DNA from: Coix lacryma-jobi var. lacryma-jobi
Taxonomy: Eukaryota > Streptophyta > Magnoliopsida > Poales > Poaceae
Assembly: GCA_009763385.1 (NCBI GenBank)
Contig: CM019824.1
Coordinates: 149,550,305 to 149,614,304 of the forward strand
Direction of reading: 5' to 3'
DNA length: 64,000 nt
The notes below the pieces were generated by a model that saw only the letters and a list, made by a program, of their open reading frames with translations, made no database searches and was not told the origin of the DNA. Each line of letters begins with the position of its first letter. The stretch's first letter is position 1. Shown here one piece after another: positions 1 through 10,592 of the stretch. The translations under genes and the position numbers were made by a program.

Positions 1-835
1 TCGAGATATGCATTCTTACTTTTGTATTTTGAAAGTTTGTGTATAATTAACATAGTGATTCTTCTATTCGAGATCATAGGGCATATAGGTTTTATAAGAT
101 AAAAGGTGGAAAGTGCGAGTCCAACATTCAAGGGTAGCCATTGCAAGTTTATATGACTGGCCGGTAAGTTGGTGAAAATTTACTCTTATAAATACAAAGC
201 ATACATGTACTATACATAAGACCATGGTTGCATGTATAAATATTCACTTTCCCATTATATAGTGCCACAAGCAACCACCTGATCTGTCCTCTGTGGACAC
301 TACGTGTGTGAGCACATGAGAGAGACTGGTCGATACGTCAGCACCCTTCCAAAGGTAATACAAGTTATAGTCGTGTATGTAGTATTGACCACCATAGTAT
401 TGACAAACTATGTACATGCAGGAATATATAAGGCATTGACAAACTTTCTTTGCAGGAATATAATGAAGACAAGGCAAAGTGCATCACGGAACGTACTTTG
501 TACAACATAGTTGAGGACCTGAGCCTTTTCCTATTGAAGCACTTCATTTCAACGGAAGGGAGGTATCATGATCATGAGAGCGAATTATCGAAGCCAGAGT
601 ACCGAGTGCTAACACAGATTTCTAGGCTAAAACTAACTCGGAATGGTTATTAGACCACCTATGCAAACTTGGATGTATGTAATGTGCAAACTTGCAACTC
701 TATGTTTGTGAGCACGAAACTTTGATGTATATAAGTGTATGTATGAAATATGTAAATTGCATGTTGCTATATTAATGTATATGCATATATTTAATTTAAC
801 AATATAATTGCATGTTCCTATATTAATGTATACCT
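1..835. other. AT-rich flank, unrecognised
   Basis: I recognise no transposon or gene family here. A splice-acceptor-like CTTTCTTTGCAG ends at 455 and is followed by an open plus-strand stretch to a TAG at 651-653 (about 66 codons, acidic and lysine-containing, no motif I know). It could be the last exon of a host gene or DNA transposon, or chance. The 700-830 stretch is simple AT-rich sequence with TGTATATA-like repeats. The boundary with the Gypsy gag relic on the right is abrupt, near 836. Confidence 0.3.
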
Positions 836-1375
836 CGCTTACGAGGCTGCAGTCTCTCGTCATTCCATCCTTGGTTAGGCCATGGTAGGAGTTATGGATC
901 AACAACCAGTCCTCCATACCATGGTGTGGACAAGCAGTGACGTACTCTTGCATTCTCTCCCAAGCCTCGGGAATAGATTCCTCGGCTTGTTGCGTAAAGC
1001 TGGAGATTTTGTTGCGAAGAGCGTTCGTCTTGCCCATCGGAAAGAATTTGGCAAGAAAAGCATTGGAACACTTGTCCCATGTGTCTACAGCGTTGCGATT
1101 GGTATAGAACCATTGCTTCGCTTTTTCTAGGAGAGAAAAGGGAAAGAGACGAAGACGAATGACTTCTTGGAGGTGAAGGTGCTGCAAATCTCCAAAAATT
1201 GTTGGAGGTGAGCATTGGCATCCTCATGAGCTTTGCTACAGAACAGGATAGCTTGGACCATCGTGATCAGAGCCGGTTTCAACTCAAAATGGAGGTTGAC
1301 ATCGATCACGGCTGGTCCTGTCGCTACATTGCCGGCAGAAGGAGCAGAAAACTCATGAATGGTCTTGTTGGCCAT
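836..1375 (-). pseudogene. Athila-like Gypsy gag, broken and truncated
   Basis: Capsid-type retrotransposon Gag packages element RNA in virus-like particles. The frame starts at ATG 1375 (reads MANKTIHEF), about 155 bases after the PBS, the usual place for gag. A frameshift near 1165-1175 moves the reading to another frame, where the Retrotrans_gag core is clear: LRLFPFSLLEKAKQWF, then FLAKFFPMGKTNALRN, then EAWERMQEYVTACPHHG, the pattern typical of Athila-clade Gag. Homology ends near 836 with no zinc knuckle, so only the N-terminal part survives. The clade assignment rests on remembered motif resemblance; the Gag call is firm. Confidence 0.8.
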
Positions 1376-1530
1376 CGTGAAGGTAGAACGAGATAAGAAA
1401 GAAAGAAGTTGAAGAAGATGAAGGAAAAGGATAAGGACTAAGGAAAGAAAGAATGAGGAAAGATGGGATTCGCTAAGCGGAAGCTTAAGCGAAGATAAAT
1501 TCTACAAGGACTCGAAGGATACACCGATTG

Positions 1531-1551
1531 CCTTCCCCGGCAACGGCGCCA
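1531..1551 (-). promoter_or_regulatory. PBS of element H
   Basis: On the minus strand this reads TGGCGCCGTTGCCGGGGAAG, the primer-binding site commonly seen in Athila-type and related Gypsy elements (usually attributed to tRNA-Asp). It lies 8 nt (AGACATTC) after the LTR terminus at 1560, which fixes the LTR boundary. Confidence 0.85.
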
Positions 1552-1600
1552 GAATGTCTTGTTGGTAGTTCTTAACTTCACTAATGATAGAGCTAGGCAA

Positions 1601-1706
1601 CTATCCCCGGTAACGGCCCAGAAATGCTTGTTGACACTTGCTAATGTCATTACTAGGAGTAGACTATGGAATCTATCCCTGGAAACGGCGCCAGAAATGC
1701 TTGTAG
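1601..1706 (-). repeat. two fossil LTR-end/PBS junctions inside the LTR of H
   Basis: Minus-strand reading gives twice the order LTR-like terminus, 8-nt spacer AGCATTTC, PBS-like sequence. The first has terminus TCAACA (1634-1629), spacer 1628-1621 and PBS-like 1620-1601 beginning TGGGCCGTTACCGGGGATAG. The second has terminus GCTACA (1707-1702), spacer 1701-1694 and PBS-like 1693-1673 beginning TGGCGCCGTTTCCAGGGATA. The true junction at 1560 has the same architecture. The spacings of the TG ends are 69 and 73 bp. Confidence 0.75.
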
Positions 1707-2940
1707 CAAGTCCAGTCACTATACCTAAAGGAGTGAAGCTAAAGCAGCTATCTACTAAAGTGAAATGGGGTTGTCAATCCCAACACTAGTAGGAGCTAGC
1801 TAGAGAGATTGCAATCTACCTAGAAGAGATTCTGCAAGCGCACAGAACTATCGTAGTAGCACTTCGTCTGAGAGTACCAGGTGTCGATTTATTTGATCCC
1901 AAAGGAAGGCTAGGGTGGTGTATGAGTCGAGTCAAGGAGGGGATGAGAGTCGAAGAATAAGAAAGGGAAAAGGAGAGAAGAGAACAGAGGAGATGAAAGG
2001 CTAGAATGAATTTATGAGTGGATAGGTAAGGATGAAATGAATGGTTAAGGTAAGGTGGATAGACAGGTAGATAAGGGGAATAAGATAACTAAGGATAACT
2101 AATATAACTAACTAATAACTAATAACTACTCCTAGATAACTACAAAGCAAGATAGGCAAATGCCAAATAAGTAACCAAGTTAAGTATAGTTTTATTCCTA
2201 TCTTGTCAAGTACCGAGGCGTACTAGCCTTTACCACTGACTTAGGTTGAACGCTAGCACGACGAGCCTTACTGTTAAACTAGACCAACTACGTGGTAGAA
2301 TTCAAGGCGCACAGGGCTGTCACCACCTGCTTGCTACCACAGCTATCCGGGGGTCTAGCCGTATCTGAAGGTAAGTCTATAACTAAGCACCACGCCTAAT
2401 CATATTCTAACTATCTCTATCTTGGCCTAGAATAGAGACACCCTTGCAGGCGTCAGCGCAAATACTTGACTTAATAAGATAAACACTAAACTAACTAAGC
2501 AACCTATTGACAAATATCAAATACTAAGCACACTAGAGATTAACTACTATGGCTAAGTGAATGGAAATGTAGGATAGCTAGGTACTCAAGCAATCAATCA
2601 AGTATACTACTCAATACTGGTAAGTAGAATAAAGTAATACTTGAAATGATGAACTAGAATATAGTAAAGTGCTTGAGTTACAAGAGCAAAACCTAAACTG
2701 GAGATGAATGAAGACTCTTCCCAACTCTAGGACCATTCACTCGCACGCTTCTAATCCTGAGCTAAGCCTTGAGCAGCGCTTCCGCGAGGGCAATGAGGCA
2801 AGGATGCCTTGCTCTACTAGCTACCTACTTGCCTAAGCTTGGCTAAATCCTAAGCTATTAGCTCTCTAGCTTTAGCCTTGCTTTCCTCTTTGCTTCTTCC
2901 TTGCTTTCCTTGCTTGAAGTGAAGTGACGCCTCCAGGGGG

Positions 2941-2949
2941 TATTTATAG
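2941..2949 (-). promoter_or_regulatory. TATA box of LTR H
   Basis: CTATAAATA on the minus strand, in the middle of the LTR and followed by a C-rich stretch, is the expected core promoter of the element. Confidence 0.6.
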
Positions 2950-3212
2950 TAGAGAGGTGGAGTAGGGGCTACTCCACCACCACATCATCGATCCGCGTGA
3001 TGATGGATGAGAGCCCTTGGATCGTAACCTCCTTCAGATCAATGGTGGAGAAGAATTAAGCATGTGCTTCTTTAATTCAACATGTGCTTCTTTGCATGGC
3101 GGCATGCATGATCCACGCCACTCCCTCCTAAGCCCTCCGATGCCACCGACCTAGTGACCGAGGGCTAAGATTTGGCCCTGGGGTGGTCACACGGATCAGT
3201 GACATGGCAGGG

Positions 3213-3332
3213 GAGAAGTTTGGGCGCCACCTAGGTGGCGGGCGCCACCTGGGGGTGGCGGGCGCCACCTAGGTGGCGGGCGCCACCTGGGGGTGGCGGG
3301 CGCCACCTAGGGGTGGCGGGCGCCACCCCACT
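3213..3332. repeat. GGCGCCACC palindrome array in the upstream region of LTR H
   Basis: About five tandem units alternate CGCCACCTAGGTGGCG (a perfect 16-nt palindrome) with CGCCACCTGGGGGTGGCG (imperfect). It is very GC- and CpG-rich compared with its surroundings and lies upstream of the minus-strand TATA box. Confidence 0.75.
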
Positions 3333-3533
3333 AGGGCCCAAATGGGCCCTGATGAGTGGTCTCGGCCCCTGGTGGGTTCATTCTCCAAATTTGGTCCAAA
3401 TCCTGCATTCAAATAAAAATCTATGGACATGTGGAATTTGGTTAGTTTGAAACCTATTTAACTACTTTTCATGCCTTTTTGGTGAATTTTTGGGTAAAAT
3501 GTTGATTGTAAAACAAGTGTTTAAGGACCATCA

Positions 3534-4647
3534 ATAATGTGGACACTGATGACAAGAAGCAGGATTGCTTCAGGCATGGACTTAACCATGGACTCTGCTA
3601 CGCCCTGACTTTGAATGAGTATTCCTCATTCAAGAAGCTGGTTGATAGTGCCTTCATGGTGGAGAAGGAAAGGAAGGGCCTCGATGCTGATCGCAAGAGG
3701 AAGATGGCCTTCCAGGGACAGTCCTCCGGCAGCTCCACCCGTCCCCGCTATGCTCTACTTGCTCCAGCTTCCAGGCAGATCCCATAGCAGCAGCAGCAGC
3801 AGTAGTATCGGCCGCCCCAGTTCTAGCAACCCACTACCTAGTATAGGCAGCTAGCTCCACCCCAGCACTAGCAGCAGCAGCCTCGCTAGGCTCAGGCACC
3901 ACGCCCGGCCCTTCCAGCTCCGCAGCAGCCCTGTCCAGCACAGGGGGCAGGTCAGGTTGGCCCGTGCTACAAGTGCAACCAGATGGGGCACTTCGCCAAC
4001 TAGTGCCCAATGAGGAAGCAGGCCCCGCAGCAGTTTCATCCAGTAGGACAGACCCAGGTGTTCGCAAGAGGTCGTGTGAACCATGTTGCAGTGGAGTCAG
4101 CTCAGACGGCTCCAGATGTGGTGTTGGGTATGTTCACTATTAATTCCCATCCAACTACAATACTCTTTGATTCTGGTGCATCACTTTGTTTCATAACAGC
4201 GAGGTTCGCATCAGCATGTAGTCTGTTAGTTTCACCTATGCTTAGAGGCTTGATAGTTACATCTCCCAGAGGAGAAATGGTTTCCAAGCAGGTGTGTCGG
4301 GAACTAAGTATAAACATAAGGGGGTAGAGTTTCCTTTTAATCTCATCGTCCTGGATTCTGAGGGGATAGATGTCATTCTGGGAATGAACTGGCTGAGCAA
4401 GTATCGAGGAGTCATTGATTGTGCTCAGAGGATCATCACAGTGAAGCATCCAGATGGCACGGAGATTGTGTATCAGGCACCGCCGAAGGTGATAGAAGAA
4501 GCCAGAGTTTATGAGGCTATCGTGGTACCTGATACCCGAGTGGTGAAGGAGTTTCCTGATGTCTTCCAGAAAGTGCCAGGTATGCCACCTGATCATGAGA
4601 TTGAATTCTCTATTGATTTAGTTCCTGCCACTGCACCTATATACAGG
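3534..4647 (+). pseudogene. Tekay/Del-like Gypsy gag-protease fragment I
   Basis: The piece starts inside Gag (KKQDCFRHGLNHGL, then SFKKLVDSAFMVEKERK), passes a glutamine-rich linker, a CCHC zinc knuckle (CYKCNQMGHFAN-stop-CP at about 3966-4009), the aspartic protease active site LFDSGAS near 4170, the ILGMNWL motif near 4376-4396, and the run-up to RT (EFPDVFQ, then FSIDLVPATAPIYR). It ends abruptly at the LTR of J. Seven in-frame TAG codons (3785, 3803, 3824, 3839, 3869, 3887, 4001) fall in the CAG-rich linker and knuckle, and a frameshift lies near 4295-4325. The piece is clearly dead. It is flanked left by H and right by J, so its own LTRs are not visible. Confidence 0.85.
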
Positions 4648-6274
4648 TGTTGACGGTCCTTATAGTCAATATTATACCATCAACTATTGCATGAATTAAC
4701 ATGAAATGAAACCATAAAGCATAGTTGTAGGGTTTGATTCTAACAAGTTCCACGAGTTGTGTTGTTCTCACTTGCTTTGCAGGATTATCAATATTTCACC
4801 ATATAAAAGTATCTCAAGTGATGAAACAGAGCACACCATTGTGAAGAGCTCGTCTAGACGATCTAAACGGACATATGGTTTGCTACATTTGGAGTCCCGA
4901 CGAGAGAGTCCTTGTTGGATACGACTTGGAAGCTTCTAGAACAACCTGGAGTGATCACCAAGCAACATAATCTAGGGATTAAACTGACAGATTCCACAAC
5001 GTTAGTGAATTACTATTTTCCAGGGAGTTTTCCAGAAGATGGAAAGAGATAGAGTCCTACTCCAACACGATGAATTGCGCAAACGGACGGAAAGTCGCAT
5101 TAGAGAAATAAGGAAGGTTCTAGAAGACACCACGACAAAGGCGGGACCCGGCGGCAGACAAGTGGGGCCGGCCGGCCCCACCCCCAGCCCGGCCAGCATG
5201 GGCCCACCTGGAAGGCTGTCCTCCTTCGCGTGACGCACTCCAACCGACCTCTTCGACGCATCTTGGCCCATTAAGGCCCATGTGCACTTGGCGAAGGATT
5301 TAGTACCACATCGCTTGCTCAAGGTGGAGGGGAGGCCAGGAGCCCCCATATAATAAACCCCAGACCCCCCTGAGGCAAAACATCATCATCTGGGAGTTGT
5401 AGAGGCGTCCCTCGAAGGAAAACCTCTCCTCTCTAGAGAATTAGGATTAGATTTTCCAATGTAATAGATTAGCTCTAGTCGGGAGTTAGGTAGAGCGGAG
5501 CTGCGCTTCCATTCTGGAGGAGTCTTCAGAGTTTTGGTATGTCTTTGTATCTTTTCTTTGCAAGACTTATGCTTTAATATATTTATCTTCCCTATTTACG
5601 TTATGTTTTATTATATGATTAGTATAGTTGTTATATTTTGGCATGGGATCTTTGTTCGTATTGAGTGCTCTAGTTATCCTAGGTAATTAGAGTAGTAATC
5701 GATAGATTAGACATGGTGTTTAGTCTATAGGTTACCTGAGGTTGCGCTCAATTCCACGGAATAGTTGTGGTGGCTCCAGGGGTGATAGCTCTGTTAGGCC
5801 TTCGTAGTCCACCACGTTTGGATTGATGTTTCGTAGAGCTTTTGGCAGCCTTCTCCCAACTACCTTTTTCCTAGTCTATTTCGAGAGTTGGAAAGGACCT
5901 GCTGCTCTAAAGTGCCAATGTTTATGACTGCTATATCTTTTCATCTTTGTTGCCTTAGAACACAAGTAATAGAGAAGTATATAGGAACCTTGATCTCTCC
6001 CGTTGTCCTCCCGGCCACTATAGTTATCTATACATTTATCATTGAATTCTCTTTGATGTGCTATCATTACCATATATCAATTACTCCTGCTTTAGTCTAA
6101 TTAGTACTCTGAGTTAGTAGATGCATGATAGTGAGTTATCAGATTCTTGACCCTTGCTTCCCAGTGGTAAAATACAAATAACGATCCTGGAATACTCCTG
6201 GTAAAATGCTACAATGGTGTTCTGTGCGCTTGCGGAATCTTTTCATTTTCTAATTGCACTAACGAATGTCAACA
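4648..6274 (+). repeat. 5' LTR of element J (1627 bp)
   Basis: It begins TGTTGACGGTCC and ends GAATGTCAACA, an inverted TGTTGAC/GTCAACA terminus, followed by an 8-nt spacer AGCATTTT and a PBS. The 5 bp on its left are ACAGG, the candidate target duplication, but the other copy is not visible. A TATA-like ATATAATAA lies at about 5347-5355. Its U5 shares a GTTCTGTGCGCTTGC block with LTR H (minus strand), so J and H are related families. Confidence 0.8.
5347..5355 (+). promoter_or_regulatory. TATA-like box of LTR J
   Basis: The sequence ATATAATAA sits in a pyrimidine/GC-rich context about two fifths of the way into the LTR, as expected for the core promoter. Confidence 0.45.
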
Positions 6275-6282
6275 AGCATTTT

Positions 6283-6300
6283 TGGTGCCGTTGCCGAGGA
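6283..6300 (+). promoter_or_regulatory. PBS of element J
   Basis: TGGTGCCGTTGCCGAGGA is a two-mismatch variant of TGGCGCCGTTGCCGGGGA. It is placed 8 nt after the LTR end, exactly as in H. Confidence 0.75.
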
Positions 6301-9300
6301 AGCAATTGGTTTAAAGATTTTGATAATGATCTTGATGTTTGCTAATTTAGTGTACCACTAGCTTTAGTAGGATTACCCCTTGTTCTATTGAGTGTGGAAT
6401 AGATAGGACATCAGATGTCGTTTCGACCTTATGGCTAGCTTCCACAAGAATGAAGAACCTAGGGTGCCTGAACATTCAAGATCCATCATTAATTCTGGAA
6501 CCCTGCCATCTCACAAGTTTGTGTATACATACATATATATTATTCTAATCATGTGTAGATTGGAGAAAAGGTCGCCTTCACAATAATTCAACTCCCATCT
6601 TATATGACGGATATTTACGCTGCGCCACTCACATATCCCAGTTGTGAGTCGTGGTAAGTATGATCAAGGTGAGACAGTGTTGCTCATGGACTTTTATGAG
6701 TAGTTATCTTTTTAATTTATTGCATTCCACTGCATGTTTACTTTGAATCATCCTTGCATCCACTTCATTTAGTTTATGTTTTCTCATACAATTTCCTTGC
6801 ATGCATTCATGTCATCTGCATTTTAAAAAAAGAAAAAAATATTCCTCACTGTGATCATGATTTTTCATCTCTACTTGAATAAATCTCTTTTATGCTCTCA
6901 TGCTACCTTTGTTTATGCTAGTGTATTTTGGTTTGAAAGTATTTCTATTGGGTATTTTCATAGGCTTTTTTAAATTAAGCGTGGTGCTTAGGTTAAATAG
7001 TCTACCTTAATCAAATTAGACACGGAGTTTGGTTTGATTATTGATCTGAAATTAGCTTGTGTAGACATTGGATATTTTGTTGGACTAACCCCTGTAGAAA
7101 ACTCTCAAATACAATTTGGGAAAGTTCTGAGATGAATTCACATCAGAGATGAAGCAAGGCATATGATGATCTGCACAAAGAAGACTCAGCTCATTCATCA
7201 TGGATGAAAGAACTGTGAGTATTAAAGTTTATTTAAGTCTATCTTCTACTGCAAGTTATCTTTTGCCTTCAACCATGTTAAAATGCAACTAACACATAAA
7301 ATGCTAGTCTATGCTAAAGTAATCTTAAAATCATCTTTTTATTAGCATGGATGAATAACACATAAGTTGTGGATAACAACCCATGTTTCAAATTCAGTGC
7401 AATCCTTCGGGTATATGTCCACTAACATTTTATAGGAGATGAGATTTGCTTGTTCATGGTGTGAACTTAAAGATCTAAAATCCAACCCGTGGATAGACAA
7501 AACTCATCATCAGACAAGTCACTAGTGATGTCGAAGGAAGCCAAGCTTTGAGCCATCCCAAGGCCTAAGCCACTAATGACGAGCAGGATGCAACTCACCC
7601 CGTATGGGTCAATCTATGCCTACGCTCAACATTGTCAAAGACATCAACATCGACACCAACAACAAATATGAGGGTGACGATATGCCACTACATTATAACA
7701 TCTATGAGTCATCTGAAGGAAGTCTGTTGGTGGTTCACTATGAAGACAAGCAGTGAAAGTTCTCCTCACTTCTAATCATTGCAACACAAAAGCAAGTTTG
7801 GGGGATGAGGTGGAACAACTTCAACAACAACAAGGTCTACAATTTCAACTCATGAACATGTTGTTGAAGAAGTATCCACCTATTTCACAAGCTAGCTTGG
7901 GGGAGACACAAGTCTGTTGTGTAGATTTGTTTCATGATCAAGGGTAGGAAGGAGAAATCCAGCTTCAAGACACTTTAACCTCCTACTCACCACTTTGATT
8001 AGTACAAGTCACTAGACGCTGCCATAGCTAAGGAGAAGAGTATGATCCATCACTCATTCTTGGAAGATCGTTCTTTAACACCACCAATGTGTCATCTATG
8101 TCAGACCTGGAGATGTCCACTTTTGGATCTTTGGTCAAAGGGATTGCTGCTTCTTCAACATTTACACCACTTATGAGCATCCAAAGAGAACCAAGAGAAG
8201 ACGTTGACTCAACTGACAAAGGAAGAACTAACTGCCAGGAATTGAGGGTTACATCATGAAGGACGAAGCCACTACACTACAAGAATTAGAAGATGGAGAG
8301 ATAGTACCTGAGTCTACAAATCAAAGAATAGCTGACAAAGTCTCCATCGTCTGGACCTGTTGAGAACAAGACTCATCTAGCCCACTCTGAGATAAATAAG
8401 AGAAGACAAGCCATTCATGAACACAACCAGCTAGACAAGAGAAGCTTCCACACGGTGGTTCGACGCAATCACTCTTCAATGATAAAGTATCATTTCAAGG
8501 TAAGTGACCATCACTTTAAAAGCTTCTTCTTGATTCTGGTATGCGCATACATAAAGAACCAAACATGTTTAAGTTGCACCTCACTTGATCCAACCTAATC
8601 AACTCAACATGTTCAGTTCTTTACTCTTTGTTCCTATCTTTACTCTCTTGAATCTCACTATCTTAATAAGCTAAAATGTTGTGCATCCAACCTTTGGAAG
8701 ATGATATATCACAATCATGAAAATATCAACACATTATGCATAGATTATCCTTCCTTGGGTTAAGTAATCTGATCTGTTAAATATTTTAAGATGATATTTT
8801 CATGCTCATCTTTTGATCCTATCACTCATGTTAAGATTGAATAGAACACATAAACAACAAGTTTATCTTATTCAATGAGCCTAAGGTTAGAGAGGAATGA
8901 ACAAAACTTTTGGTTCTGTTGGTGTTTTTCCACCAACAGAGCCCATGCACTTGATCTCTACCTTATCTTTATGAGCAGGACACACTCTTGAGAAAAACAT
9001 GGAGGAGTTTGTCAACTCCCAAATTCTACATAGTGAAGATCCTGGATCTACAAGAACATGCACACTGAGCAAGATGCTGCCAGCTTCCACAATTAATGTT
9101 TCACGTCAAATTGCTAGGTGAACGAAGAACATGAGTGACACCATATCAAGAGGTGTAGTTATCAAGGTTTACATATTGGGATCAGATGATGCACCTCAGG
9201 AATGAACATGGTGAGAAGTACTGTTCAAAGGACTTAAGATAATGAATCCTCGCCGAAAGGTAAAATCGGTAGTTATCCATATTTATCTTTTCTGATTAGT

Positions 9301-9983
9301 TTCTATTTTTGCAATTTTAGTTTTCATCATCATCTCTCCATAGCATATTTACTTCTCTACATTAGCATTACATAAAAAATAAAATAAAAATATTTTACTT
9401 ATTGCACTGCATCATAAAACCTAAACCCCCATGTGAATAATTCTATGGTGTGTAAAAACCCACATGAAATATTCACCGTGGTGGCATAAAAATAAAAATA
9501 AAAATGTATTCATTGTACCATAGAAAATATGAAAATACAAAATTAGCGAGAAAGATATCTCACTGAAACTCTAGACAACTGAGGCTTGAGTGGCCAACCA
9601 CTGACGCTTAATCTATTCCACAAGTTTTGTTGTCTATTTGAGTTTCGCAGGATTGAAAGACCAAGAAAAGCTGACGAGCAAGTGGATGTTCCATCCACTG
9701 TTGAAACACTATTTCAACAACTATCAACATCAATTAATGCTCTGAGAGGAAGAACATTTTCACTACCAGTCTGCTACATTGCAAGATCGAACGACTACGT
9801 CAACATTCAGCTTGGGGGAAAGCACCCCCGTGTATCCAGGTAAGTATCTTTATCCTCTTAAGTCTTTCTTTCTATAAATAAATTCAGAATACAAAAAAAT
9901 GTGAGCACATGAAGGCTCAACACTATTACAACAACATCGAGCTTTTGCTAAAAAAAACAACATCGAGCTTAGGGGAGGTGGAC
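6301..9983 (+). other. internal region of element J, essentially non-coding
   Basis: About 3.7 kb after the PBS contain no recognisable Gag, protease, RT or integrase. A possible remnant of a Gag start (MSFRPYG then a stop) lies at 6417. The strand is rich in polypurine motifs of the type AGCTTGGGGGA (7794, 7892, 9810; variant at 9966), reminiscent of PPT copies. Short open stretches (7753-7947, 9586-9843) match nothing I know. This fits a large retrotransposon derivative (LARD)-like element that depends on a partner. The region resumes after K at 13066. Confidence 0.5.
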
Positions 9984-10404
9984 CCTAGGGGGTATGCCCA
10001 AGGTGGTAGATTAGAGGGGAAGGTGCGCAAGACGACGACCCAGACCTTGACGCAAGGCAAAACAAGATGAACACAGAGGTTTATCCAGGTTCGGGCTGCT
10101 AGGTTTTAACGTAATACCATACGTCCTGCGTCTAGTTGTATTGATTGGATCTGGCTTGTGACCTCCCTTATGACCTATGATCTGTCTTCTATCTCACTTG
10201 TCCTCTCGGAGGACCCCTGCCCCTCCTTATATATTTCAAAGGGACAGAGTTACATGGTAAGTATTAGAGTTGGTACTATATCTAGATTAAAACTGCCGTG
10301 CGGTGCATGTCGTGCGCCGCACGTCTTCATCATGTGGGCCGGACGACCCCTAGTGGTGAGGCCCATGCACCAACGTGTGGTACCGTGGGGTCTATATCCC
10401 CACA
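9984..10404 (-). repeat. 3' LTR of K, terminally damaged
   Basis: It matches 12650-13065 at roughly 95 percent by eye, from GGGTATGCCCAAGG to TATATCCCCACA. The outer 30-odd bp, present in the right copy as TGTTGACGAAATATCG and onward, are absent. At the break, a 15-nt sequence AACAACATCGAGCTT occurs at 9930-9944 and again at 9956-9970. Confidence 0.75.
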
Positions 10405-10592
10405 GCTAGTCCCCGAGCCTGACAGCATGTGACTCGGTCACGTGGTGCCAGGGTCTTGAGAATAATCAGATTTATATACATGCGCAGACGAGCGCCATGT
10501 ATACACGGTAGTCCCCAAGGCTGCTAGAAGATGAAGAATAAATCTTGTAGCAGGCTTATAAAAAAGGTAAAACCACTATGACAAAAGCACTA

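Larger units (their letters stand above)
836..3533 (-). mobile_element. Athila-like Gypsy element H, truncated (5' LTR, PBS, gag part)
   Basis: Read on the minus strand, this is a 5' LTR (3533 to 1560), a PBS (1551 to 1531), a short purine-rich leader, and a gag start at 1375 that runs to about 836, where homology stops. The rest of the element and its 3' LTR are not in the window, so no target duplication can be checked. Its right end cuts the gag reading frame of fragment I. The LTR matches element G at 63359 over the visible 640 bases at roughly 90 percent or better by eye. Confidence 0.8.
1560..3533 (-). repeat. 5' LTR of element H (1974 bp)
   Basis: The minus-strand LTR begins TGATGGTCCTTAAAC at 3533 and ends CTACCAACA at 1560, next to the PBS. 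A minus-strand TATA box lies at 2949-2941, so the upstream region is roughly 3533-2920. The upstream region contains a palindromic GGCGCCACC array at 3213-3332. Close to the U5 end, two further LTR-end/spacer/PBS look-alikes sit at 1601-1633 and 1673-1706 (see findings). The 3533 edge is set by the TG start and by the point where the neighbouring gag frame resumes; it is less certain than the 1560 edge. Confidence 0.8.

Noticed and set aside
456..653. Possible last exon of a host gene at the left edge
   Set aside because: Only one acceptor-like site and a 66-codon open stretch with no known motif; not enough to call a gene.
3534..3538. ATAAT as the target duplication of H
   Set aside because: The other end of H is not in the window, so the duplication cannot be confirmed.
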